From NCBI GenBank assembly GCA_963702755.1, contig CAVPDZ010000013.1, positions 62,001-126,000 of the forward strand: a stretch of 64,000 nt of DNA, in the 5' to 3' direction. Shown here in pieces: positions 19,215 to 29,576 of this stretch; the stretch's first letter is position 1; each line of letters opens with the position of its first letter. The stretch is from JAJPKK01 sp963702755 (GTDB taxonomy: Bacteria; Pseudomonadota; Alphaproteobacteria; Rhizobiales; Xanthobacteraceae). The translations under genes were made by a program, and so were the position numbers. Below the pieces are notes generated by a model that worked only from the letters and a program-made list of their open reading frames with translations, was not told the DNA's origin and made no database searches.

Positions 19215-20537
19215 ATGGTCGCGCCCCTGAAAGCGGGTCTTGCCGGGCTCGGCACGGTCGGCTCCGCCGTGGTGCGTGGGCTCGAACGGCAGCGCGACCT
19301 CATCGCGGCGCGCTGCGGTCGACCGATCGAGGTCGTCGCGGTTGCCGCGCGTTCTCGCGAGCGCAAGCGTGACCTCGGCTCCGTGCATCCACGATTCGTT
19401 GCCGATCCGGTGGCGCTTGCCGCCGATCCCGGGATCGATGTTTTCGTCGAGTTGATGGGCGGCGACGACGATCCGGCGAAAACTGCGATCGAGACCGCAC
19501 TTGCGGCAGGCAAGCCGGTCGTGACCGCCAACAAGGCGCTCCTCGCCAAGCACGGCGTGGCGCTTGCGGCGCTCGCCGAGAAGCACCGCGTCGCATTGAA
19601 CTACGAAGCGGCCGTCGGCGGCGCGATCCCCATCGTGAAGACGCTGCGCGAAGGGCTGGCCGGCAATTCCTTTGCCCGCGTCTACGGCATCCTCAACGGC
19701 ACCTGCAATTACATCCTCACCCGGATGGAGCAGGAGAAGCTTTCCTTTGCCGACTGCCTCAAGGACGCCCAGCGGCTCGGCTATGCCGAGGCCGACCCGA
19801 CGTTCGATGTGGAAGGCTTCGATACCGCGCAGAAGCTCGCCATCGTCGCGAGCCTTGCCTTCGGCACGCGGGTCAATCCCGATGCCGTGTTCGTCGAAGG
19901 CATTTCCTCGATCACCCCCGAAGACCTCGAAGCTGCCGACGATCTCGGCTACCGCGTGAAGCTCCTCGGCGTTGCCATGCGGACCGAACAAGGCATCGAG
20001 CAGCGCGTTCATCCGACCATGGTGCCGAAGGAGACCGCCATCGCCCAGGTCATGGGGGTGACCAATGCGCTGTCGATCGACGGCGAGGGCATCGCGTCGA
20101 TCACGCTCGTCGGCCCAGGCGCGGGCGGCGAGGCGACGGCATCCGCGGTCATTTCCGATCTCGGCGACATTGCCCGCGGCCTGCACGTGCCTGCGTTCGG
20201 CCGGGCGACGGCAGCGCTCACCCATAGCCACAAGACGCCGATGCAGCGCCACGAAGGCGGCTACTATATCCGTCTGCTTGCGCTCGATCGGCCGGGGACC
20301 TTCGCTGCGATCGCCAAGCGCCTCGCCGACGAGCGGATTTCACTCGAATCGATCGTTCAGCATCGCGCTGGGCGGCCGCATGGCGGCGGCGACCCGAAGG
20401 GCGCCGCAACGCCGGCGCCGGTCATCCTCATCACCTACGCGACCACAGAGGATGCGGTGCGCCGCGCGCTGCACGCCATCAAAGCCGAAGGCGTGATCGC
20501 CGGTCACCCCCAGGTTATCCGCATCGAGAAGAATTGA
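19215..20537 (+). CDS. hom: Homoserine dehydrogenase
   Basis: 440 residues. N-terminal nucleotide-binding GLAGLGTVGSAVV, catalytic region NYEAAVGGAIPIVKTLREGL, GILNGTCNYILTRM, and YAEADPTFDVEGFDTAQKL. The C-terminus carries an ACT domain (LLALDRPGTFAAIAKRLAD) used for feedback control. It reduces aspartate semialdehyde to homoserine for Thr, Met and Ile. glpX follows after 17 nt, so the two are likely co-transcribed. Confidence 0.95.
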   Translation: MVAPLKAGLAGLGTVGSAVVRGLERQRDLIAARCGRPIEVVAVAARSRERKRDLGSVHPRFVADPVALAADPGIDVFVELMGGDDDPAKTAIETALAAGKPVVTANKALLAKHGVALAALAEKHRVALNYEAAVGGAIPIVKTLREGLAGNSFARVYGILNGTCNYILTRMEQEKLSFADCLKDAQRLGYAEADPTFDVEGFDTAQKLAIVASLAFGTRVNPDAVFVEGISSITPEDLEAADDLGYRVKLLGVAMRTEQGIEQRVHPTMVPKETAIAQVMGVTNALSIDGEGIASITLVGPGAGGEATASAVISDLGDIARGLHVPAFGRATAALTHSHKTPMQRHEGGYYIRLLALDRPGTFAAIAKRLADERISLESIVQHRAGRPHGGGDPKGAATPAPVILITYATTEDAVRRALHAIKAEGVIAGHPQVIRIEKN

Positions 20538-20554
20538 CCCAAGGAGCCTCTTTC

Positions 20555-21567
20555 ATGTCATCGAGCCGCAGCAAGTCCACGCAGCTCAAAACCACGCAGT
20601 TCCTCGATCGCGTCCTGTCGCTCGAAATCGCGCGGGTGACGGAGCGAGCAGCGGTTGCCGCGGCGATGCTGCGCGGGCGCGGCGACGAGAAGGCCGCGGA
20701 TCAGGCCGCGGTCGATGCGATGCGCCGCGAGATGAACAATCTGCCGATCGCCGGGACGGTGGTGATCGGGGAGGGCGAGCGGGACGAAGCGCCGATGCTG
20801 TTCATCGGCGAGAAGGTCGGCGCCGGCACTGGACCGAAGGTCGACATTGCCGTCGATCCGCTGGAGGGCACGACGTTGTGTGCCAAGAACATGCCGGGAT
20901 CGATCGCGACGATGGCGATGGCCGAAGGCGGAACGCTGCTCAACGCGCCCGACGTCTACATGGAGAAGATCGCGATCGGGCCCGGGCTATCCGAAGGGCG
21001 TCGTCGATCTCGACGCGCCCGCCGACGAGAACATCGCGGCCCTGGCGAAGGCCAAAGGCGTCAAGCCCGATGCGATCACGGCGCTCATCCTCGACCGGCC
21101 TCGCCATGCCGACTTGATCGCGGCGGTGCGCGAGGATCGGGGCGGCGGTCCGCCTTATCACCGATGGTGATGTCGCCGGCGTCATTCATACGGCTGATCC
21201 CGAGGTGACCGGCATCGACATCTATATCGGCGTCGGTGGCGCGCCCGAGGGCGTGCTTGCCGCCGCGGCGCTCTCGTGCATCGGCGGCCAGATTCAGGGC
21301 CGCCTCGTCCTCGACACCGAGGAGAAGCGCAACCGCGCGGCCAAGATGGGCATCAAGGACCCGCGCAAGAAATATGAGATGGAGGACATGGTGAAGGGCG
21401 ACTGCCTGTTCGCCGCGACCGGCGTCACCACCGGCTCCCTGCTCACGGGCGTACGCTTCCGTCAGGGGCTGATCGAAACAGAGACGGTGGTGATGCGCTC
21501 GGTGACGGGGACGGTGCGCTGGATCAAGGCGGAGCACCGCGAGTTGGCGAAATTTCACCTGGGGTGA
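20555..21567 (+). CDS. glpX: Class II fructose-1,6-bisphosphatase (two frameshifts)
   Basis: About 336 residues of GlpX: VIGEGERDEAPMLFIGE, the metal-binding VDPLEGTTLCA, MEKIAIGPGYPKG after correction, LITDGDVAGVI and GVGGAPEGVLAAAALSCIGG. It hydrolyses fructose 1,6-bisphosphate in gluconeogenesis. An extra G at 20984-20986 and another at 21134-21135 break the frame. The ATG at 20555 follows AAGGAG and sits 17 nt after hom. Confidence 0.93.
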
Positions 21568-21724
21568 AAAACGCCCGTTTAATCATCGAGTTTTAAAGCA
21601 TTGTCTTCGGACAATACCGGCGCCATTGGACGCCACCGAAGGCCGGTTATTGTAATAGCGTCCATAACTTTTCATGGCACTTCCCCGGGGCGTATGATCC
21701 GCGGCAGCCTACCGGGAGCCATCG

Positions 21725-23603
21725 ATGGAAAGCCGCGCCATACCCGCCGCAACCACCACTGCCGGGCAAGCGCCCGGCGATCCCGCAGCCTTGCGTGCGA
21801 GTCCCGTCTCACTTGTCGCCGGCCATGTCGAGGTGAGGCGTAGCGGTGCAGGGCCGGCCGCATGGGCGAACGATCTCTCGCCGATTGCCGCGGGCGAATG
21901 GAGCTTTGATCGCGCTGCCCACCTGCTCGAACGTGCCGGCTTCGGCGGCACGCCTGAGGAGATCGCGCAGCTCGCCGCGATGAAGCCCGCGGATGCGGTT
22001 GCGCACCTCGTCGACTATCGCGCCATCCCCAACGATCACCTCCAGCCGTTCGATCAGTCGGGCGTATGGGATCCCTCGCTCAAGGACTTTCCGCCGAGCC
22101 GCGTTGCGGCGACCGAGCGCGCCGAGAAAGACGGCGAGGCGCTGGGCGCGCGCGTGAAGCCGGCGGGCGAGCGGCGCCTGCAGCCGGTCGTCGACCGCTT
22201 CTTCTATTGGCTGCGCGCGACGATGCTCGAGACGCGGCGTCTTGCGTTTTGGTGGGCCGACCGCATGGTCGCGACCAACCATCCGCTGGAAGAGAAGATG
22301 GCCCTGTTCTGGCACGGCCATTTCGCCACCGGCGAGGAAAAGATCCGCGACTATCGCAAGATGGAGCAGCAGCTTGCCCTGCTGCACCGCGAGGCGACCG
22401 GCAATTTCCGCACGCTGCTGATCGAAGTCGCGCGTGGGCCGGCGATGCTCGCCTATCTCGACGCCGCCGAGAACGTGAAAGGTGCCCCGAACGAGAATTT
22501 CGCCCGCGAGGTGATGGAGCTCTTCACCATGGGCGTCGGCAACTACAGCGAGAAGGATATCCGCGAAGCGGCGCGCGCTTTCACCGGCTGGATCGATGAC
22601 GATCTCGATTTCAAGGTCGACCCCGCAAAGCACGACGACGGACAGAAGACCTTTCTCGGCCGAACCGGAAACTTCGACGGCGTCGACATCCTCAGCATCA
22701 TTCTCGAGCAGAAGGTCACGGCCGAATTCATGGCCGGCAAAATCTATCGGTTCTTCGTGCGCGAGAATATTTCGCCCGAGACGCAGGCGCAGCTCGGCGC
22801 CGTGCTCCGCGACGGCAATTACGAGATCGCGCCGCTGCTGCGCACGATCTTCCTGTCGAAGGATTTCTACAGCGCGCCGTCGTTCGGCACCCGCATCAAA
22901 GGGCCGGTCGAGCTCGTGGTCTCGACCTATCGCAAGCTCGGGGTCACAGCGACTGCCGGGCATTCCGGACCTCTACGTGGTGAGCCGCGAGCTTGGCCAG
23001 ATGCTGCTCAACCCGCCGACGGTCGCCGGCTGGGCGCAGGGCCGCTCGTGGATCACGCCCGGCCTGCTGCTCGCGCGCGGCAATTTCGCCCGCGACGTGA
23101 TGTTCCCGGACATCATCAATTTCACCGATCCGAACTTCAATCCGGGCGGCGAGGTGAAGCGCGTCAACGATCGCATCCTCGCCGGCATGGACATCCGCCA
23201 GGCGACGATCGAAAAGGGCGACGGCGGCGGCATGGAAGGCGGCGAGACGACGATGGCGAACGTCATCGCCGGCGCCGAGGACTTCAACACGCGCTATGGC
23301 AGCCTGGTCGGCTGGCAGGAGGCGGTGCGCCGGATCAAGCCGATCCCGCGGGCGGCCGCGCAGTTCGATTTGTCCGCGGCCGTCAAGGCGTCCGGCGCGA
23401 CGACGGCCGCCGATGCCGTCGACCATCTGACCCTGCGGCTGGTGCGGGTTCCCGTCAACAGCAATGCGCGGGCGGCGCTCGTTGCGTTCCTGGAGCGCCA
23501 GCTCGGCACCGCCGATCTCGCCCACGCCGACACCTATATGGAGCGGCCGCTGCGGCTCACGGCTCACCTCATCATGAGCACGCCCGAGTTCCAACTTTGC
23601 TGA
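21725..23603 (+). CDS. DUF1800 domain-containing protein (one frameshift)
   Basis: About 625 residues. Family landmarks: HLLERAGFGGTPEEI near the N-terminus, RLAFWWADRMVATNHPLEEKMALFWHGHF cut by length, NENFAREVMELFTMGVGNY, and the C-terminal RPLRLTAHLIMSTPEFQ. Function is unknown; such genes nearly always precede a DUF1501 gene, as here, with 34 nt between. An extra A at 22952 shifts the frame. The N-terminus has no clear signal. Confidence 0.88.
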
Positions 23604-23637
23604 TCGATATGTGGTCCTGCAATTCCGGGAGACGAAC

Positions 23638-24864
23638 ATGACATCGCGCATCGGCGGCATCGCGCGCCGCGATTTCCTGCGCGCCGGCTTCGGCACGCTT
23701 GCCTTCGGCGCCGCGGGCGCGCTCGGCCGCGCACCGTCCTGGGCGCAGACGGCTTCACAAGCCGGCAATCACGACCGCATCCTGGTGGTGGTCGAGCTTT
23801 CGGGCGGCAATGACGGCCTCAACACCGTCGTGCCCTATGGCGATGACGCCTATTACCGCGCCCGGCCGCGCATCGGCATCAAGCCGGCGCGCGTGCGCAA
23901 GCTCGATGATCATTTTGGCCTGCAATACACCATGGCCGGCATGGAGCGTCTCTACAAAGACGGCCATATGGCGATCGTGCACGGCGTCGGCTACGAGCAG
24001 CCGTCGTTCTCGCACTTCTCGTCCATGGCGTACTGGCAGACGGCGGCGCCCAATCGCGGCGAGCTTTACGGATGGGTCGGCCGCGTCGCCGATGCCATGG
24101 ACCCGCAAGGGCACGCGAACTGGGTCGTCAACATCGACACCCAGCAATCGCTCGCGGTGCGGTCGCGCGGTCATGTGCCGCTCGTGTTCGACGATCCGCA
24201 GAAATTCGTACGCACCGGTTTCGCCGACGAGAAGGCGACGCTGGCCGCGATTTCCGCGCGCGGGGAGGGGACGAACGAAGCCGAAGACTTCATGTTCGGC
24301 GTGTCGCGCAGCGCGCTCAACGCCGAGCAACTGGTGCGCGACGCCTGGGCGCACTACCGCACGCCGGTCGACTATGGCCTCGTGCGGTTCGGCCTCGACC
24401 GCGTCGCGGCCCTGATCGCCGCCGATTTCCCGACCCGCATCTACTACGTCGCCTACCGCAACAACGCCTTCGACACCCACGTCTACCAGGCCGACGTGCA
24501 TGCGCGCCTGTGGACCTACACGTCGGACCACATCGCGGCGTTCATGAAGGACGTGGCGCGGCTCGGGCGCGGCAATGACGTGGTGCTGATGGCGTTCAGC
24601 GAGTTCGGCCGCCGCGTGAAAGAGAACACGAGCCAGGGCACCGATCACGGCACCGCCGGCCCTGCATTCATGATCGGCGCGCCGGTCGCCGGTGGGCAAT
24701 ACGGCAAGATGCCAAGCCTCACCGATTTGAACGACGGCAACATGACCTTCACCACCGATTTCCGCCGCGTCTACGCGACCGCCATTACGAACTGGCTTGG
24801 CCACGCGGACTCGGCCAGCGTGCTGCGCGGCGAGTTCGAGCCGCTGCCGATCGTCAGGGCTTAG
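23638..24864 (+). CDS. DUF1501 domain-containing exported protein
   Basis: 408 residues with a Tat signal (ARRDFLRAGFGTLAFGAAGA) and the DUF1501 pattern of the alkaline-phosphatase/sulfatase superfamily: VVELSGGNDGLNTVVPYGDD, GYEQPSFSHFSSMAYWQ, the C-terminal metal motif FSEFGRRVKEN and GTDHGTAGPAFMIG. I chose the ATG at 23638 after GGGAGACGAAC. Partner of the DUF1800 protein; the pair is thought to act outside the cytoplasm, substrate unknown. Confidence 0.9.
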   Translation: MTSRIGGIARRDFLRAGFGTLAFGAAGALGRAPSWAQTASQAGNHDRILVVVELSGGNDGLNTVVPYGDDAYYRARPRIGIKPARVRKLDDHFGLQYTMAGMERLYKDGHMAIVHGVGYEQPSFSHFSSMAYWQTAAPNRGELYGWVGRVADAMDPQGHANWVVNIDTQQSLAVRSRGHVPLVFDDPQKFVRTGFADEKATLAAISARGEGTNEAEDFMFGVSRSALNAEQLVRDAWAHYRTPVDYGLVRFGLDRVAALIAADFPTRIYYVAYRNNAFDTHVYQADVHARLWTYTSDHIAAFMKDVARLGRGNDVVLMAFSEFGRRVKENTSQGTDHGTAGPAFMIGAPVAGGQYGKMPSLTDLNDGNMTFTTDFRRVYATAITNWLGHADSASVLRGEFEPLPIVRA

Positions 24865-24942
24865 CCTCCCTAGTTGGATCTGCAGGAAGTTGCCGCGCGA
24901 TCCGTCATTGTGCGGGTCGCGCGGCTCCGTTAGGTTCGCGCG

Positions 24943-25686
24943 ATGGCAAATGACGTTCCTTCTTCCGCGATTTCCGAGCTTGCGCCGAGCGGCCGGTTGC
25001 GGGCCGCAATCAATTTCGGCAACTCCGTGCTGGTGCAACTCGATCCCGGGGGAGGGGCGCCGCGCGGTGTTTCGCCTGAGCTTGCTCGCGAACTTGCGCG
25101 ACGGCTCGGTGTGCCGATCGACTACGTGATGTTCGATGCCGCCGGAAAGGTGTTCGAGGCCATCAAGGCAGGCGCCTGGGACATCGCGTTTCTGGCGGTC
25201 GATCCGGTGCGCGCCGCCGGCATCGATTTCAGCGCGCCCTATGTCGTGATCGAAGGTGTTTATGTGGTGCCGCAGAATTCGCCGTTGCAGACGATCGAGG
25301 ATGTCGATCGCGCCGGCGTGCGTGTCGCGACGGCGACCGGCAGCGCGTACGATCTCTTCCTGACGCGCGCACTCAAGAACGCGACCATCGTACGTGCGCC
25401 GAGCGGCGCGGAATCGCTCGACCAATTCACGACACAGCGTCTTGAAGTCGCTGCGGGCGTGCGCCAGCCGTTGGCTGCTTTCGTCCAAAGCCAGCCCGGG
25501 TTTCGGATGATCCCCGGACGCTTCATGGCGATCGAGCAGGCCATGGGTACCGTCAAAGGCCGGCCCGCCGGGGCGCGCTATCTGCGTCAGTTCGTCGAGG
25601 AGATGAAGGCCTCGGGGTTCGTCGCAAAGGCGCTCAAGGACAGCGGGCAGGCCGACGCGACGGTCGCGCCGCCGGCGCCGGTCTGA
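24943..25686 (+). CDS. Family 3 solute-binding-like protein without signal peptide
   Basis: 247 residues of the SBP_bac_3 fold: LRAAINFGNSVLVQ, GVSPELARELARRLGVP, AIKAGAWDIAFLAVDP, IDFSAPYVVIEGVYVVP. These normally bind amino acids in the periplasm, but this protein begins MANDVPSSAISELAPSGRL with no hydrophobic leader, and no permease or ATPase is next to it. It may be a cytoplasmic sensor or enzyme-like derivative. A missed upstream start is not supported by the sequence before 24943. Confidence 0.8.
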   Translation: MANDVPSSAISELAPSGRLRAAINFGNSVLVQLDPGGGAPRGVSPELARELARRLGVPIDYVMFDAAGKVFEAIKAGAWDIAFLAVDPVRAAGIDFSAPYVVIEGVYVVPQNSPLQTIEDVDRAGVRVATATGSAYDLFLTRALKNATIVRAPSGAESLDQFTTQRLEVAAGVRQPLAAFVQSQPGFRMIPGRFMAIEQAMGTVKGRPAGARYLRQFVEEMKASGFVAKALKDSGQADATVAPPAPV

Positions 25687-25699
25687 AGCTCATCGGCCT

Positions 25700-26287
25700 T
25701 CACTGATCACACCGCGGCAGAGGCTGCGCCAGCAGCCACTGGACGCCGATCAGCGTCTTGGCGTCCTCGAACGCGCCGCGCGAAAGCGCTTGGCGCAATT
25801 CCTCGAGTGAGTACTCGACGAGGCGGATGTCCTCGCCATCCGCAGGCAATCCGCCGCCGGGGCCCGTTCTCCCGGCATCCGTCACCTCCGCGGCGAACAG
25901 GATGATCCGTTCCGACGAGCCGCCGGGGGAGACATAGAACGTCGCGATCAGCTGGAGGCGCTCGACGTCGTACCCGATCTCCTCGTGGATCTCGCGCCGT
26001 ATCGTGGCTTCGGCCGTGTCGTCGCCGTCCTGCATGCCGGCTACGGCTTCGATCAGCCAGGCGGGCCCTTTCTTGAGTGCCGGGAAGCGGAACTGCTCGA
26101 TCAGGATCACGCGCCGGCTGTCGCGGTTGAAAACGATGGCGGCAACGGAGTCGCCGCGCTCGAAGCGGAGGCGGCGGCGTAGCGGGCTCATGGTGCCGTC
26201 GAAGCGCTCGAACGACACCATCGCCTCATCGACCTTGAAGAAATCATCGAGCAGCCGGGTCTCGCTCTCCACCGCAACTTTTTTCAT
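25700..26287 (-). CDS. NUDIX hydrolase, ADP-ribose pyrophosphatase-like
   Basis: 195 residues. The Nudix box GMQDGDDTAEATIRREIHEE followed by IGY fits GX5EX7REUXEEXGU except that the first Glu is Asp. FYVSPGGSSERIILFAAEV follows, as in ADP-sugar pyrophosphatases. It likely cleaves ADP-ribose or a similar nucleoside diphosphate. I chose the Met at 26287 (MKKVAVESETRLL); the frame extends further upstream without support. It is convergent with the binding-protein gene. Confidence 0.88.
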   Translation of the reverse strand: MKKVAVESETRLLDDFFKVDEAMVSFERFDGTMSPLRRRLRFERGDSVAAIVFNRDSRRVILIEQFRFPALKKGPAWLIEAVAGMQDGDDTAEATIRREIHEEIGYDVERLQLIATFYVSPGGSSERIILFAAEVTDAGRTGPGGGLPADGEDIRLVEYSLEELRQALSRGAFEDAKTLIGVQWLLAQPLPRCDQ

Positions 26288-26377
26288 GGGATATTGTCTG
26301 ACACTCGCTGTGGATTGTCGCGCGGAGGAGCAGGTCCGAACGCGGACCCCGGTTCCGCACACGTTATCGTCTAAAGG

Positions 26378-27094
26378 CTATTTCTCGCAGACGATCGAAT
26401 TGTTGATGGCCTCACGAACGGCTTGTTGGTCGTCATATTCGCCGACCGGGCCCTTTTCTTTCTTGCCGGTACGGTCGAAGAGCCAATACCAATCATAGCT
26501 TCCCGCTACGACGAAATAGCGATGCTGGAGCACGACAAGGCCATCGCGGTTGTCGGCATTCTTGCACTGGTTGAGCACGATCACATCGTTCGCGTCGATC
26601 ACGAAGCTCTGCGTCTTCGCGGTCGTGTCATAGCGGTGGAGCGCTGCCGACACGGCCCAGGCGGGCGACAGGAAGTAGATGTTGCGACCGTCCGAGGTGA
26701 ATTGCTTGCGGCTGAAGTCGCAGAGCGCCGTCTGCGGGTCCTTGCCCTCCTGACCGCGCACGAGAACTTCGTCTCCGGTGCCGTCCACGTGAATGCGGTG
26801 CAACTCGTCGGCCATGGCGCCCGATTTGCAGTCGCCCTGGGAACCGGTGGAATTCGGATTGTTGATCCGGGAATACGCAACCCATTTGCCGTCGGGCGAG
26901 AGCACCGGGTCGGCATCCTTGCCGCTCTTCGTGAGCTGACGTTGCTGTCCGTTCTGAACGAGCATCACGTTCCCGTCCTGCACGGTGACGGATATGGCCT
27001 CGGCCGCGATCGTCGGCGCAGCAGGGAGCGCGAGGGCAAAGCAAAATGGAACGATGGTTCTGAGCAAAGACACAGGCGATGTGATGAGAGGCAT
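26378..27094 (-). CDS. Exported hypothetical protein with WD40/PD40-like segment
   Basis: 238 residues with a signal peptide (TIVPFCFALALPAAPTIAAEA). It has beta-propeller-like phrases DADPVLSPDGKWVAYSRI, KQFTSDGRNIYFLSP and two or more Cys pairs. About two to three blades are visible, too few for a closed propeller alone. Function unknown; TolB-like interaction is only a guess. Confidence 0.7.
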   Translation of the reverse strand: MPLITSPVSLLRTIVPFCFALALPAAPTIAAEAISVTVQDGNVMLVQNGQQRQLTKSGKDADPVLSPDGKWVAYSRINNPNSTGSQGDCKSGAMADELHRIHVDGTGDEVLVRGQEGKDPQTALCDFSRKQFTSDGRNIYFLSPAWAVSAALHRYDTTAKTQSFVIDANDVIVLNQCKNADNRDGLVVLQHRYFVVAGSYDWYWLFDRTGKKEKGPVGEYDDQQAVREAINNSIVCEK

Positions 27095-27393
27095 TTGCAA
27101 TGATCCCGGGCTAATCGGTTCGACCTTCTGGGCAACGGCGGAGCAGCATACAAGAAAATGTTCTCAGCCTTGCTCCCGCTGCGGATGAATTTGTTGCAAT
27201 GATCGAAAGCGCGATGCCCAGCCTCCGCGCGATCGTCCTCGGCGCGCGAACCGTGGTGTCCGTTCGAGTCAAAGCCGGACGACGATATCCTTTAGGCGGA
27301 TCGGCGCTGCACCGCTGTGCGCAAGGCTATCAGCGGTCACAACGGCGCCGACATTGCCGGCGCCGTTGCGATCGTAATCCGTTTCTGCCCCGG
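27095..27393. other. Gene-free stretch
   Basis: About 300 nt between the divergently oriented ends of the PD40-like gene (its start side) and the EF-hand gene (its stop side). No supported coding frame, RNA gene or strong hairpin is visible. It should carry the promoter of the gene at 26378-27094. Confidence 0.4.
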
Positions 27394-27807
27394 CTATTGC
27401 ATCAGCCCCAGCAGGGCGCGGCCTTGCTTGGAACGCAGCTCCTTGTCGTCGATGGTGCCGTCGTTATCGGTGTTGGCCGCATTGAAGCGCTGCTCGACGA
27501 CGGCAAGATACTCGTCCTTGCTCAAGGTGCCGTCATGGTCGGGATCGGCGGCGGCAAAATCCTTTTTCGTGATCCGGCTACCCAACTCGCGTTGATCGAG
27601 CGTGCCGTCGTGATCGCGATCGAGCTTGTCGAATACCGCGGTCGCGGCCGTCTTGGCTTCATTGAGGTCGATCGTGCTGTCGTTGTCGGTATCGATCGCC
27701 TGCATCGTCTTCGATGCGGCGGCGCCGACGGGTGCGGCAAACGACATCACTCCGAGACCCAAGGCGCAGGCGATCAGCGGCACCGCGACAGCAATATTCC
27801 GTCTCAT
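27394..27807 (-). CDS. Exported EF-hand calcium-binding protein
   Basis: 137 residues with a signal peptide (VPLIACALGLGVMSFAAPVGA). Four calcium-loop motifs follow at about 30-residue spacing: DTDNDSTIDLNE, DRDHDGTLDQRE, DPDHDGTLSKDE and NTDNDGTIDDKE. All keep the 1-3-5-12 ligand pattern except Asn in the first position of the last. A periplasmic calsymin-like calcium binder is likely. GGAG lies upstream of the ATG at 27807. Confidence 0.9.
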   Translation of the reverse strand: MRRNIAVAVPLIACALGLGVMSFAAPVGAAASKTMQAIDTDNDSTIDLNEAKTAATAVFDKLDRDHDGTLDQRELGSRITKKDFAAADPDHDGTLSKDEYLAVVEQRFNAANTDNDGTIDDKELRSKQGRALLGLMQ

Positions 27808-28016
27808 GTCAAATCTCCGTTGTTCGAAAGTTACTCCGGGCGAGCATGCGCTCATTAACGATTGCACGGTCGGCTCCGGCCAGAAGTAGGCGCCGCGACC
27901 GGTAATTCAATGGTCCGACGCTCTTGGTCCCAGGCCACTTGGTTGGCAAGGCTTTTGCTTCTGATTTCGCGCCGCTCGCGCCAATGCGAAGCAGCGATCC
28001 AACCAAAATCGAGGTG

Positions 28017-28391
28017 ATGATGATTCGTGCGTTACACGCAATGACTATCTTTGCCGTCGTCGGTTTCGCGACGGATGCGATGGCAAGGAATTACGGCCAG
28101 TACGACAACGTCGATCCGGAGACTCGCAGCTGGGTCCAGGGCCTCAAGGATAAATCCGGCCAAGGATGCTGCGATACCGCCGACGGACATCCGGCCGAAT
28201 ACGAATGGGATATCGCGGGAAGCGGCTACCGGGTTCGGATCGAAGGCGAATGGTATGAGGTTCCGCCCGACGCCGTGATCAAGGAGCCGAACCGGCTTGG
28301 CTTCGCCACCGTCTGGTATTCGTGGTCATGGGATTTGGCCGGCAAGAAAACCCACCACATCCGCTGCTTCCTGCCGGGGGCGGGAGGCTGA
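28017..28391 (+). CDS. Exported hypothetical protein
   Basis: 124 residues with a signal (ALHAMTIFAVVGFATDAMA) and a body rich in Trp, Tyr and paired Cys (GQGCCDTADGHPAEYEWDI, HHIRCFLPG). Small proteins of this type are common in Rhizobiales; function unknown. Tandem ATGs at 28017 and 28020 follow GAGG; the second has better spacing. The stop ends exactly one base before the stop of the convergent CDF gene. Confidence 0.78.
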   Translation: MMIRALHAMTIFAVVGFATDAMARNYGQYDNVDPETRSWVQGLKDKSGQGCCDTADGHPAEYEWDIAGSGYRVRIEGEWYEVPPDAVIKEPNRLGFATVWYSWSWDLAGKKTHHIRCFLPGAGG

Positions 28392-29452
28392 TCATCCGGC
28401 CGTGTGGCCGACGTACGGATTGACCTCGATATTGACGTGGGAGAGCCCGCCGATTCCCGTAAGCTTCGCCTTGTAATAATCGGGCGTGCGCGGATTGTGC
28501 GAGACGATGACCGCGAGCACGCCGAGATGCCCGGGCCCGAGGCGCCACAAATGAAAATCCGCGATGTGATCGCCTTCGGCTTCGAGGCGCTGGCGGATGA
28601 GTTCGGCGCTGGCGCGGTTCGGAACGGCGTCGAGCAGCACGGCCGAGGCTGAACGCAGCAGGCTCAAGGACCAGGCAGCGATCACCACCGTTCCCGCAAG
28701 GCCGGCCAAGGGGTCGAGCCATGGCAGGCCGAAATAGGCCGCACCGGCAAGGGCCCCGATCGCCAGCACCGACGTCACGGCGTCGGCGAGAACGTGGAGG
28801 TAGGCGGCGCGGATGTTGAAGTCCGCGTGTTCGGCGTGGTCGTGATCGTGGGTGTGGTGGTGTGTCGTGATCGTGGTCCATGATGATCGTGGTCACCATG
28901 ATCATGATCGGTGTGATCGTCGTCGCCCACGGGATCATGTCCCGGGTCATACACATCGCCGCGATCGACCTCTTCCTCCCCGTGGTGATGATGATCGTGA
29001 TCGTGCAGCAGATACGCGCTTACGAGATTGACGCCGAGCCCGAGCACGGCAATCGGAATCGCCTCCCGATACTCGATCATCACCGGGGAAATGATGCGCG
29101 TCACCGATTCATAGCCGATCAGCAGCGCCACCATCGCCAGAATGATCGCGCTTGCGAAGGCCGCGAGCTCGCCGATCTTGCCGGTCCCGAACGAGAACCA
29201 GTCATTCCCGATATGCCGGCGCGCGAAGCTGTAGGCCACCGCTGCAATCGAGAGCGCGGCGACGTGAGTCGACATGTGCAGGCCGTCGGCGATGAGCGCC
29301 ATCGACCCGAACATGGCGCCGCCGCCGATCTCGACGATCATCATCACGGTCGTGAAGGTGACGACGGCCCAGGTGCGCCGCTCGTTGGCGCCATGTTTCT
29401 CGCCGAGAAACACATGATCGTGCCGCCACCGCTCGAGCGAATGCGCATCCAT
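28392..29452 (-). CDS. CDF-family divalent cation exporter with His-rich loop (frame break)
   Basis: About 352 residues. The N-terminal half has the CDF helices with the zinc site GSMALIADGLHMSTHV; the C-terminal half has the second site LHVLADAVTSVLAIG and the cytoplasmic domain DFHLWRLGPGHLGVLAV. Between them is a long His/Asp loop (HDHDHHHHGEE and more), typical of Zn exporters such as ZitB/CzcD. The frame shifts by a net two bases (two extra or one missing) within 28855-28880, in the His-rich repeat, where errors are easy. Confidence 0.85.
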
Positions 29453-29576
29453 GTTTCCAGCTCCCTTTTTGCGACAGCTTAGCGCGCCAAGGTCGATGAG
29501 GAAGGACTATGTCTGCTCCTAACGTGCACCAGGTGCAATGGCTTCACCTTTCGGCCGTTCAAATGTTCAAGCCAGA

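Noticed and set aside
28855..28960. CRISPR-like short repeats
   Set aside because: They are GATCAC/CATGAT units encoding the His/Asp loop of the CDF exporter, with no spacers. No CRISPR array is seen in the window.
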